A stretch of DNA of 10,403 nucleotides from Candidatus Zixiibacteriota bacterium (GCA_024275215.1 JAJRZO010000290.1:1-10403); one strand, 5' to 3'. Counted from the first letter of the stretch, positions 1 to 6,382 are shown. Notes: generated from the letters alone by a model not told the origin. Translations and numbers: made by a program.

Positions 1-1
1 G

Positions 2-463
2 TTTCCTGATAAGACATACAAAGGCGTTGTCGGCAAGAAGAGCACTCTTGCACACCGTAAAGAACCCGGCTCCAAAATCAATGTTTTCGATGTCGAGATC
101 GATATTCTCAACCATGACGAGAATGTGAAACCGGGTATGTCGGCATCGTGCAAGATAATAATCGATCGCATACCTGACGTGATCCAGGTACCCCTTGAAG
201 CTGTTTTCGAGAAAGAAGGCGAGGTTGTCGTTTATCTTGAAAACAAGAAAAAACGAGAGGTAGAGGTCGGCAGACGCAATGATATGTTCGTCGAGATTCT
301 GTCGGGACTCAAAGGCGATGAGCGCGTATGTCTGGTCGATCCGACAATAGAGGAACTTCCCGGCGACAAAGCCACAGAACCTGAGTTGAACAAAGGGCGG
401 CCACGCACAGGTCCCCCTCCCGGAAAGCGCCCTTCGGGAGGCAAAGGACGCAGGGGTAAGTAG
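2..463 (+). CDS. Efflux periplasmic adaptor (HlyD/MFP family), C-terminal part
   Basis: The reading frame is open from the left edge, so this is the last 153 residues of a larger protein whose start lies outside the window. It reads as the beta-barrel and membrane-proximal domains of a membrane fusion protein: the motif VKPGMSASCKI is the typical 'L-x-P-G-M-x-a-x-v' strand, followed by IQVPLEAVFEKEGEVVVYL and a final strand pair ending near GLKGDERVCL. Such adaptors bridge an inner-membrane transporter to a TolC channel across the periplasm. The next gene, 6 bases downstream, is a MacB-like permease and then a TolC homologue follows, which fits a MacA-MacB-TolC type exporter. The last ~25 residues are an odd Gly/Pro/Arg/Lys-rich tail (GRPRTGPPPGKR...) beyond the usual fold. 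Family assignment is solid; substrate is unknown. Confidence 0.88.
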   Translation, partial: FPDKTYKGVVGKKSTLAHRKEPGSKINVFDVEIDILNHDENVKPGMSASCKIIIDRIPDVIQVPLEAVFEKEGEVVVYLENKKKREVEVGRRNDMFVEILSGLKGDERVCLVDPTIEELPGDKATEPELNKGRPRTGPPPGKRPSGGKGRRGK

Positions 464-469
464 CGCGTA

Positions 470-1774
470 ATGGATTCCGGTTTTCTTTTCAGTATTTCAT
501 TCGAGTCGCTCGGCGCTCACAAGCTTAGAACATTTCTGACAATGCTCGGAGTGATAATCGGCGTGGCGGCAGTGATCGCGATGCTGTCAATCGGTGAAGG
601 CGCGAAACAAGAGGCGCTCGAACAGATCGAAATCCTTGGAATCAATAATGTCATCATAAACGCCAAAGTGCCTGACGAAGATCCAGCCTCCGGTGTTTCC
701 CTACAGAGATCGCCGGGTTTGAATCTTGCTGATGCCAGGAACATAGGAAAGTTTTCTGAGCTTGTGGCGAATGTGGTTCCCCAGAGATTCGAGCAGATTA
801 CGGCTGTCGGCTACAGGGGAACTGAGGCGCCGGTTCGTGTGGTTTCGACCACTCCTGAATTTATTTATTCGTCATCTATCGGTGTCGAGTATGGACGGTT
901 CATCACTGATTTCGATATGAAAGATTTCGATCAGATTTGTGTTCTCGGTTCAAAAGCCAAACGTGCGCTGTTTGCATTCGATGACCCGATCGGTAAATAC
1001 ATTCGCATTGGAGATCTCGATTTCAGGGTTGTCGGAGTAATGACGGACAAATACATTGGCCGAGGTAAGGTCGAGGGACTCAAGCTCAAAAATTTCAACG
1101 AAGATGTATACATTCCACTTACGACAGCCCAGAAGAAACTCGATCGTGCCGAGGCATCAACAGCAACGACGTCATGGCGACGTATGAGAATGTCATCCTC
1201 AGAGCCTCAGAAAGCGTACAATACTCCTGAAATCGATCAGCTTACAGTTACAGTGACTAATCTGAAGTATGTGCCGACAGTCACGAAATTGGTCGAACGA
1301 ATAATCAATCGCAGACATGCGGGCGTCAGCGACTACGAAATAGTCGTACCGGAATCGCTGCTCAGACAATCCCAGAAAACACAGCAGATATTCAATATCG
1401 TCATGGGCGCCATCGCGAGCCTTTCGCTTCTCGTCGGAGGCATCGGCATAATGAATATTATGCTGGCGTCGGTGCTCGAACGAACGCGCGAGATCGGAAT
1501 AAGGCGAGCTGTCGGTGCAACACGGAATAATATCCTAAGGCAATTCCTTATCGAGGCAGTGACGATATGCCTTCTCGGATGCGCTGTCGGGCTTGCGCTC
1601 GGACTTGTGATTTCCAGAGCGATAGCATTCTATGCGGGCTGGCCGACGATAGTCTCAGTCTTCTCGATTGTCCTGTCGATTGGGGTGTCATCCACAGTCG
1701 GAATTGTTTTCGGGTTGTTTCCAGCTCACAAGGCATCAACAATCAACGTGATTGAGGCGCTACGGTATGAATAG
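470..1774 (+). CDS. MacB-like ABC transporter permease (FtsX/MacB_PCD family)
   Basis: This 434-residue inner-membrane permease has the MacB/LolC layout: a first membrane helix around residues 21-41 (LTMLGVIIGVAAVIAMLSIG), a large periplasmic domain of about residues 45-300, then three helices at roughly 307-334, 358-385 and 393-420. The cytoplasmic segment ERTREIGIRRAVGATR (337-352) is the conserved coupling region that docks on the ABC ATPase. Unlike E. coli MacB there is no fused nucleotide-binding domain, so a separate LolD/MacB-type ATPase is required; none is in the window and it probably lies upstream of the adaptor gene. It starts 6 bases after the adaptor stop, indicating one operon. 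The periplasmic domain appears to hold an extra Ser/Thr/Arg-rich loop at about 229-250. Export of a small molecule, peptide or lipid is inferred; the substrate cannot be read. Confidence 0.9.
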   Translation: MDSGFLFSISFESLGAHKLRTFLTMLGVIIGVAAVIAMLSIGEGAKQEALEQIEILGINNVIINAKVPDEDPASGVSLQRSPGLNLADARNIGKFSELVANVVPQRFEQITAVGYRGTEAPVRVVSTTPEFIYSSSIGVEYGRFITDFDMKDFDQICVLGSKAKRALFAFDDPIGKYIRIGDLDFRVVGVMTDKYIGRGKVEGLKLKNFNEDVYIPLTTAQKKLDRAEASTATTSWRRMRMSSSEPQKAYNTPEIDQLTVTVTNLKYVPTVTKLVERIINRRHAGVSDYEIVVPESLLRQSQKTQQIFNIVMGAIASLSLLVGGIGIMNIMLASVLERTREIGIRRAVGATRNNILRQFLIEAVTICLLGCAVGLALGLVISRAIAFYAGWPTIVSVFSIVLSIGVSSTVGIVFGLFPAHKASTINVIEALRYE

Positions 1775-1790
1775 CATTGAATACATAATA

Positions 1791-1815
1791 GATCCCCGCC
1801 TTAACTGGAGTGACA
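1791..1815 (-). repeat. Possible remnant of a dispersed intergenic repeat
   Basis: Read on the minus strand this stretch is TGTCACTCCAGTTAAGGCGG followed by GGATC. It resembles the 'TGTCATTCC...GCGGGAATCC' intergenic repeats scattered through many bacterial genomes. It sits in the 63-base gap between the permease and tolC-like genes of an otherwise compact operon. The likeness is from memory of the motif type and no second copy is present in the window, so the call is weak. Confidence 0.3.
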
Positions 1816-1837
1816 GCCAAGCAAAGGAAGCGATTCG

Positions 1838-3310
1838 ATGAAAGCGCTGTTCGCATTAATACTATCTGGAGTGATGGCATTCTTCGCCAACGTTCATGCC
1901 ATGAAACTGACTCTCGACGAAGCAATCGATATCGCACTGAACAGGACATCGCGGGGTGAAATGATCCGTGGCAATCTCGAAGTCGCAGAGCAGAACTATT
2001 TCGCGCGAAAGATCAATTTCTATGTTCCTGAAATATCCATCAATGGTGCGTTGCCGCAGTATACTGTCGATGAGTCATACAGGTTTTTCGGTGGAGCTAC
2101 CAGGAAAGGATTGCGCAAGACACGTACATTAAACTACAAATCCTTCATTCAACTCAAGCAGAGTCTGCTCACTGGGGGAGATATAAAACTTACGGCGAAT
2201 CTTGTGTCGGGTGATGAAAAATACCCGGACTTACGATTTGACCCTGCTGCGAGTGAAGTGATCAGCAGCGGTACTATAATCGAAAAAAGCCGGCTCGGAG
2301 ATTTTGAGTTGACTTATACTCAACCGATTCTCAAACCTTCGGAATCAAAAAATAATCTCTATAATTCAAGGGACGATCTATCGAAAGCACGGCTGGAAAG
2401 ACTTGAAAACGAAGCCAAACTCAAGCAGGAAACTGTCGAGACTTATCTTGATCTTTTACAACTCGGAGTTCAATCAGAAATCATGACAGACAAGTTTGAA
2501 TCTGCGAAACTTGCGGCGGAGATCGATTCGATGAAACTCGCCGATGAAATCATCTCTGATGAAACATGGCTGAATTCGGCTTCCAAAAGACTCGATGCTC
2601 AGCTTGAGTTTTTCGATATCGAGAACTCGAAGTCCGAGAAACGTCGTGAGTTGGCTATCCTGATGGATTTCGATCCGGAAACTGAGATTGATCTTGTCGA
2701 GCCGGATATCGCAGGTCCTTTGAGTGAAAAAGACAAATCCCGAATGCTCGCATCCTCTGACAAGACTCTACAGGTCAGGAAGGCTGAAATAGCTTATGCC
2801 AGCGCCGAGCGACAGGCGAATTATACGGCTTCAGGACACGGTGTCAATGCCGATCTCGAAGCCAGTTACAAGACTGGCAGAGGATGGTATGATACCGATG
2901 GCAACCGCCAGAATATCGATCTTCAAGGTTGGGGAATTGCGCTGAATTTCTCTTATCCGCTGTGGGATGGTGGTGCTTCGAGTGCGGCGGTGATGTCTGC
3001 TCGTCTCGAAGCCGAGCAGGCGCAACTTGATCTGTCGAGAGAGAGAAAGACGGCAAAAGCTGAAATTATCAATCTCGTGAACAAAATCGACATCAGTTTC
3101 AAACGACTCGAAATCATGAAACAACAGATTGCACTCGCAAGGAACAAACTCGATATTGCTCAGGAACGATTTGACGACGGTCAGATTTCCCGCATCACAT
3201 TTCTCGAAAGCAGGATTTTTTACCTCGAAGCAAGAGATAAATATCTGGAAGAACTGAAGAACTATTTGCTCGACAGAATAAAACTTAATAGCAAATTCCT
3301 CGACGAATAG
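1838..3310 (+). CDS. TolC-family outer membrane efflux protein
   Basis: A 490-residue protein with a clear Sec signal peptide (MKALFALILSGVMAFFANVHA, cleaved near residue 21), followed by KLTLDEAIDIALNRTS, the characteristic start of the first OEP repeat. Long, charged, heptad-like helical stretches at about 180-260 and 390-480, and two homologous halves, match the TolC trimeric channel-tunnel; 490 residues is within the usual range. It would form the outer-membrane exit duct for the adaptor and permease encoded just upstream. The ATG is well supported by the Shine-Dalgarno AAGGAAG at 1824-1830, 7 bases before it. The gap to the permease (63 bases) contains a possible repeat remnant but no clear terminator, so co-transcription is likely. 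It ends facing the convergent ridA gene. Confidence 0.9.
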   Translation: MKALFALILSGVMAFFANVHAMKLTLDEAIDIALNRTSRGEMIRGNLEVAEQNYFARKINFYVPEISINGALPQYTVDESYRFFGGATRKGLRKTRTLNYKSFIQLKQSLLTGGDIKLTANLVSGDEKYPDLRFDPAASEVISSGTIIEKSRLGDFELTYTQPILKPSESKNNLYNSRDDLSKARLERLENEAKLKQETVETYLDLLQLGVQSEIMTDKFESAKLAAEIDSMKLADEIISDETWLNSASKRLDAQLEFFDIENSKSEKRRELAILMDFDPETEIDLVEPDIAGPLSEKDKSRMLASSDKTLQVRKAEIAYASAERQANYTASGHGVNADLEASYKTGRGWYDTDGNRQNIDLQGWGIALNFSYPLWDGGASSAAVMSARLEAEQAQLDLSRERKTAKAEIINLVNKIDISFKRLEIMKQQIALARNKLDIAQERFDDGQISRITFLESRIFYLEARDKYLEELKNYLLDRIKLNSKFLDE

Positions 3311-3325
3311 ATTTATTTTGTGAGA

Positions 3326-3459
3326 GGCAAATATCCCATCTGCCTTAAAGCAGATCGTGTTCCCGAATCCCGCGCAGCGGAATCAAAAACACGACATTCC
3401 ATCTGAATAAAATTGCTACACTTATTTCAGTCATCTGCAACGAAGGCAGGTATCCCACC
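3326..3459. repeat. Repeat- and hairpin-rich spacer between convergent genes
   Basis: Two imperfect direct copies of GGCAnnTATCCCAnC occur at 3326-3340 and 3445-3459 (12 of 15 bases identical), each beside a CATCTGC (3337-3343 and 3432-3438). Between them lie two adjoining hairpins: ATCTGC (3338-3343) with GCAGAT (3350-3355), and an outer stem TCGTGTT (3355-3361) with AACACGA (3388-3394) closing on an inner CCGC/GCGG stem with loop GCA. No ORF of note is present. It could be a MITE-like or REP-like dispersed element, or simply the terminator structures of the convergent tolC-like and ridA genes; no strong T-tract follows the stems. The 196-base spacer 3311-3506 otherwise holds only a weak AGCTTA/TAAGCT hairpin near 3490-3501. 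Confidence 0.4.
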
Positions 3460-3506
3460 AGTCTTTTATATGTGCGGAATTTTCAAGAAGCTTACATAAG
3501 CTGGTC

Positions 3507-3893
3507 TCAGAACTCTGCTATTGCGTCTATTTCAATCAACGCTCCCTTTGGAAGACCTGAGACTTCAACAGTCGCTCTTGCCGGGGGCGAGTCTCCGAAA
3601 AATCGTGCATAGATTTCGTTGAACACGGGGAAATCATCCATGTTTCTCAGAAAGACTGTCACTTTCAACACTCTGCCGAGATCAGACCCTGCTCCAACAA
3701 GCACGGCCTCAAGATTTCTGATGACTTGCTCAGTCTGTTCTTGTATTCCGCCGGTAATCATTTCGTTAGAATCGGGATCGATGGCGATTTGTCCGGAGCA
3801 GAACACCATCCTGAGCTTATCAGATGCAACCGCCTGTGAATATGCGCCAATCATCTGAGGCGCTTTGTCGGTAGAGATTATTTTCTTTTCCAC
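3507..3893 (-). CDS. ridA: RidA family 2-iminobutanoate/2-iminopropanoate deaminase
   Basis: A 128-residue RidA (YjgF/YER057c/UK114) protein, a cytosolic trimeric enzyme that hydrolyses reactive enamine/imine intermediates released by PLP enzymes such as threonine dehydratase. Visible signatures are IISTDKAPQMIGAYSQAV at the N-terminus (Tyr18), PPARATVEVSGLPKGALIEI near the C-terminus with the carboxylate-binding Arg106, and Glu121. These are the residues of the active RidA subgroup. I chose a GTG start at 3893 rather than upstream in-frame codons because AAAGGAG (3900-3906) lies 6 bases before it, the resulting length is exactly usual for the family, and the upstream codons fall inside a strong promoter. 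The HD-GYP gene ends 81 bases upstream on the same strand; read-through is possible but ridA has its own promoter. Confidence 0.93.
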   Translation of the reverse strand: MEKKIISTDKAPQMIGAYSQAVASDKLRMVFCSGQIAIDPDSNEMITGGIQEQTEQVIRNLEAVLVGAGSDLGRVLKVTVFLRNMDDFPVFNEIYARFFGDSPPARATVEVSGLPKGALIEIDAIAEF

Positions 3894-3899
3894 TATGGT

Positions 3900-3906
3900 C
3901 TCCTTT
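3900..3906 (-). promoter_or_regulatory. Shine-Dalgarno site fixing the ridA GTG start
   Basis: AAAGGAG on the minus strand, 6 bases before the GTG at 3893. It decides the start against the longer in-frame alternatives at 3917 (ATG) and 3944 (TTG). Confidence 0.85.
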
Positions 3907-3915
3907 CCAATGGAC

Positions 3916-3944
3916 ATAATAGGAGTACCGGTCGGGAATGTCAA
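3916..3944 (-). promoter_or_regulatory. Sigma-70-type promoter of ridA
   Basis: On the minus strand there is a perfect -35 box TTGACA (3944-3939), a 17-base spacer and a -10 box TATTAT (3921-3916; 5 of 6 consensus). Transcription would start near 3909, giving a short leader that contains the Shine-Dalgarno site. The boxes overlap in-frame upstream start codons, which argues that those codons are not used. Confidence 0.75.
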
Positions 3945-3974
3945 TCCGGGTCATGCTTTCAGGTAAGAATAGTT

Positions 3975-4967
3975 CTACGGCTGTAGTATTTGCTTGTCGG
4001 GTCCCATGAGAAGTGTGAACGACTCGAGTATCTCTTGATCGAAAGCCTCTCTTTGTTTGTACATTTCTTTGAGTGCAGGAAATGATCCCATCGCGTCCTG
4101 ATAGACTCTGCGCGTGGTCAGGGCATCGAAGACATCACATACGGCGATTATCTTCCCGAATTGGTGAATCTTGTCGCCGGAAATTCCACGCGGATATCCT
4201 GAGCCGTCGACGCGCTCGTGGTGCTGCAGGATAGGATAGTATGCTTCGTTCGGAATGATATCCGTTTCGCTTAGTATTTCTTTACCCCACATGGGATGTT
4301 TTTTCACGATCTCGAACTCGGCGCGGTTGAGTGGAGCGTTCTTGTTAAGAATACGACTCGAGATTCTCGACTTTCCGACATCATGAAGAAGTGCACCCAG
4401 ACCGAGAAGCCAAAGCGAGTTTTCATCTTTGATGCCCAGGTGCATTGCAAGTGCTATCGAGAATGAGCAGACATTGACCGAATGAGTGTACAGATAGTAA
4501 TCGAATGATGCTATTTTCAATAAGTTCAGGAATGCCTCTCTGCCTCTCATTATGTACAACACCTGATTGCCTACCATATCCTTTGATCGTTCGATATTCT
4601 CTTTCAGGGATGGGTTATCCAGAACTTCTTTGACGAGTCCTTTCGACGAATCATAGATGATCGCAGCCTTTCTCTCTTCCTTAATCTCCGGGTCTTCGAT
4701 TATTCTCGAGAGATTGCTTTCGAGGTATTTACGGTATTCCTGCTTTGCAGTAATGGGCACGAACAATCTGGTGACATTGTTTTCAACGAGTTTTGTCCGG
4801 CTGCTTTCGGTAAATGGCAACCGGCTCGATCTGTAGAGGATCATATCTCGTCCGAACTTGAGGAACAGATCGAAATCGAGTACAGTATCTACTACGAGGC
4901 TGTCGAGATAGATCGGAAGATATGGAAAGACTGTCTTCCCTTTTCGTTTTGCTGCGGTATTAGCCAT
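3975..4967 (-). CDS. HD-GYP domain protein, probable cyclic-di-GMP phosphodiesterase
   Basis: A 330-residue soluble protein. Residues ~1-140 form an N-terminal region without a recognised receiver or PAS domain (it contains RLFVPITAKQEYRKYLESNL), and residues ~155-325 form a complete HD-GYP domain. All hallmark residues are present: His162, the HD pair 195-196 in LLHDVGKSRI with Lys199, His224, the HH pair 249-250, the GYP motif 257-259 in DGSGYPRG, and Asp278 in CDVFDALTTRRVY. The intact site predicts hydrolysis of cyclic-di-GMP (or a related dinucleotide), influencing motility, biofilm or cell-cycle decisions. No transmembrane helix is seen. The ATG has no convincing Shine-Dalgarno; a GATAAT box ends 8 bases before it. 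The gene lies between the unrecognised gene 5068-5688 and ridA, all on the minus strand, but a terminator separates it from the former. Confidence 0.92.
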   Translation of the reverse strand: MANTAAKRKGKTVFPYLPIYLDSLVVDTVLDFDLFLKFGRDMILYRSSRLPFTESSRTKLVENNVTRLFVPITAKQEYRKYLESNLSRIIEDPEIKEERKAAIIYDSSKGLVKEVLDNPSLKENIERSKDMVGNQVLYIMRGREAFLNLLKIASFDYYLYTHSVNVCSFSIALAMHLGIKDENSLWLLGLGALLHDVGKSRISSRILNKNAPLNRAEFEIVKKHPMWGKEILSETDIIPNEAYYPILQHHERVDGSGYPRGISGDKIHQFGKIIAVCDVFDALTTRRVYQDAMGSFPALKEMYKQREAFDQEILESFTLLMGPDKQILQP

Positions 4968-4975
4968 TTCTATGA

Positions 4976-5005
4976 ATTATCGGACAGGAATTGCAACACA
5001 TTAAA
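4976..5005 (-). promoter_or_regulatory. Possible promoter of the HD-GYP gene
   Basis: On the minus strand a -10-like GATAAT (4981-4976) lies 8 bases before the ATG at 4967. The -35 candidates at the right distance (TTTAAT at 5005-5000, 18-base spacer, or TTAATG at 5004-4999, 17-base spacer) match consensus poorly. If used, the transcript would begin at or within about two bases of the start codon. Confidence 0.35.
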
Positions 5006-5014
5006 CCCGAAATG

Positions 5015-5046
5015 AAGAAATCCCGCCGGGTGACGGGATTTCTTTT
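5015..5046 (-). terminator. Rho-independent terminator after the 5068-5688 gene
   Basis: A perfect 11-base stem AAGAAATCCCG (5015-5025) / CGGGATTTCTT (5034-5044) closes an 8-base loop. It follows the stop codon of the minus-strand gene at 5068 and precedes the HD-GYP gene, so it probably ends that transcript. The clearer T-run (TTTT, 5043-5046) is on the plus strand, so the element may act in both directions. Confidence 0.75.
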
Positions 5047-5067
5047 ACGCACAGGAGAGGATAGAGA

Positions 5068-5688
5068 TCAAGAAGTGTAATTCTTAATCATGAGAAGAAC
5101 GCTCTGGAGAGAAGAGGATATGTTAGTAAGCGATTTGCTGTATCTTTTCAGCAGTTCCGAATACTGCCACCGCATCGAAAATGCCTTGGGCGGAAAAGCG
5201 AATATGTCGAGGAGGGTCTTTTTGTAAGTTTCATCCATGTACTGAATGACATAATACGGATAATCTCCTACATCTTCCGCCTCGATCTCGCCCTTTATAA
5301 GTTTATCTCTGAACGCCTCGACTTTTTCGAGCACCACAGTGCCGAAACACCAGGGCGTCATAATAACGCCGAGATTGTTGGCGTCAGTATAGAATGCCCG
5401 GATATTTTTGAGCAGTATCGTGAATATAATCTTTTGTGACCTGTAGAATGACATCGTTTCCTGCTGCGACGGATCGGTATCGGCGAGTTTGGCGTCATAT
5501 TCGCGGTACTTCGCCTCAGCGCGTTCCCAAAGTTCTTCGAGGAATGAATAGTAGTCATCGATATAGACTTTGGTATTCTCACTGAGAGTCATTATGTAGA
5601 ACCCTTTGTCATCGCGCTTCACCTTAGGCTCTGAAAACCTCTCGAGCCTTTCTTTAGGGAAACCTCTTTCGAATCTTGTCGCCAGCAT
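5068..5688 (-). CDS. Unrecognised soluble protein, 206 residues
   Basis: I do not recognise a family. The ATG at 5688 is supported by a strong AAGGAGG (5693-5699) 4 bases upstream; a longer in-frame version from TTG 5736 lacks such a site. The protein is rich in aromatic and charged residues. It has no signal peptide and no clear membrane helix. Residues ~1-40 are basic and probably extended (RFSEPKVKRDDKGFYIMTL); ~42-70 and ~75-105 are likely amphipathic helices (DDYYSFLEELWERAEAKYRE; SFYRSQKIIFTILLKNIRAF); ~118-135 and ~145-200 are further helices, the latter with DYPYYVIQYMDETYKK and SMRWQYSELLKRYSK. The single Cys (114) sits in TPWCFGT. It faces ruvX across a divergent control region and is followed by its own terminator, so it is likely monocistronic. 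Neighbouring HD-GYP hints at signalling only weakly. Confidence 0.8.
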   Translation of the reverse strand: MLATRFERGFPKERLERFSEPKVKRDDKGFYIMTLSENTKVYIDDYYSFLEELWERAEAKYREYDAKLADTDPSQQETMSFYRSQKIIFTILLKNIRAFYTDANNLGVIMTPWCFGTVVLEKVEAFRDKLIKGEIEAEDVGDYPYYVIQYMDETYKKTLLDIFAFPPKAFSMRWQYSELLKRYSKSLTNISSSLQSVLLMIKNYTS

Positions 5689-5692
5689 GTGG

Positions 5693-5699
5693 CCTCCTT
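5693..5699 (-). promoter_or_regulatory. Strong Shine-Dalgarno of the 5068-5688 gene
   Basis: AAGGAGG on the minus strand, 4 bases before the ATG at 5688. It favours the 206-residue product over the 222-residue version that would start at TTG 5736. Confidence 0.8.
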
Positions 5700-5718
5700 G
5701 GTCTCTATTCTCAATCTC

Positions 5719-5735
5719 TGCATCATGTTGATGCA
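5719..5735. promoter_or_regulatory. Palindrome TGCATCA-TGT-TGATGCA, possible operator or mRNA hairpin
   Basis: A perfect 7-base inverted repeat with a 3-base centre lies about 20 bases upstream of the Shine-Dalgarno of the minus-strand gene starting at 5688. Its extended half-site TGATGCAAC (5729-5737) recurs inverted as GTTGCATCA at 5909-5917, immediately before the ruvX -35 box. A transcription-factor site or a leader hairpin are both possible; no specific regulator is implied. Confidence 0.4.
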
Positions 5736-5908
5736 ACGCGCGTGCCGTGTTTTCAGCGCAATTACAGGGTACTCACTGACAGAACACAGGACCGTATTAC
5801 ATGCTGCCGCAGTATGATTTAGGTCGGGTGTGCAGGCTTTGAACAGTTCGGTGTACTTGTTTACGCACAGCAAGTCTCTGCACAATTGGATCACTTCATG
5901 TGAAACCG

Positions 5909-5917
5909 GTTGCATCA
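5909..5917. promoter_or_regulatory. Half-site GTTGCATCA next to the ruvX promoter
   Basis: Reverse complement of the 5729-5737 half-site, located 3 bases upstream of the ruvX -35 box. Together the sites span the divergent intergenic region. A 9-base match within about 220 bases could still be chance. Confidence 0.25.
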
Positions 5918-5920
5918 GAG

Positions 5921-5949
5921 TTGACTTGAAATGATCATGAGCGTATATA
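5921..5949 (+). promoter_or_regulatory. Sigma-70-type promoter of the ruvX operon
   Basis: TTGACT (5921-5926), a 17-base spacer, and TATATA (5944-5949). The -10 box ends 7 bases before the ATG of ruvX at 5957, so initiation at the usual distance would fall on or next to the start codon and the mRNA would have essentially no leader. Confidence 0.7.
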
Positions 5950-5956
5950 CAATAAT

Positions 5957-6376
5957 ATGGGAAGAGTCCTTGCGATCGATTATGGACGAAAACGAATCGG
6001 AGTGGCGTATTCCGATCCCGGCAGGATCATCGTGTCCCATTCTGAGGCTATTGAGGTCAATGGAAAGAAAGATGCTATCGGGAAGCTGACATTGTATATC
6101 AGCGCGAATGAAATCGACGAGGTTGTCATTGGCTATCCGATCCGTGAGGATGGGGAACGTGGAGAACTGTGCGAAGAGATCGATTTATTCTGCGAGGGGC
6201 TGAAATCCAGTTTGCCTGGTGTCGTATTTAGGACTCTCGATGAAAGATATACATCTGTAATCGCGACCGGGCGTATTCATGCCGCCGGCGGTAAGGTTGG
6301 CGATAACAAAGGTCGTGTCGACGCCGGAGCTGCTGAAGTTCTCCTGGGTGAATATCTTGACAGAGGGAAGGGTTAG
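5957..6376 (+). CDS. ruvX: RuvX/YqgF, pre-16S rRNA nuclease / putative Holliday junction resolvase
   Basis: A 139-residue YqgF-family RNase H-fold protein, the family's normal length. Motifs in order: VLAIDYGRKRIGVAYSD (catalytic Asp8), VVIGYPIREDGERGE, TLDERYTS (Asp95-Glu96-Arg97), and DNKGRVDAGAAEVLLGEYLD (Asp122). In E. coli YqgF matures the 5' end of 16S rRNA; a resolvase role has also been proposed for the family. It acts in the cytoplasm. No Shine-Dalgarno precedes the ATG, but a good promoter ends 7 bases before it, so leaderless translation is likely. A small membrane-protein ORF and mltG follow closely, making a probable three-gene operon; ruvX next to mltG is a common arrangement in bacteria. 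Confidence 0.93.
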   Translation: MGRVLAIDYGRKRIGVAYSDPGRIIVSHSEAIEVNGKKDAIGKLTLYISANEIDEVVIGYPIREDGERGELCEEIDLFCEGLKSSLPGVVFRTLDERYTSVIATGRIHAAGGKVGDNKGRVDAGAAEVLLGEYLDRGKG

Positions 6377-6382
6377 TTGATT

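Noticed and set aside
5689..5736. 16-residue N-terminal extension of the 5068-5688 gene
   Set aside because: It needs a TTG start lying within the palindrome at 5719-5737 without a Shine-Dalgarno, whereas the ATG at 5688 has AAGGAGG.
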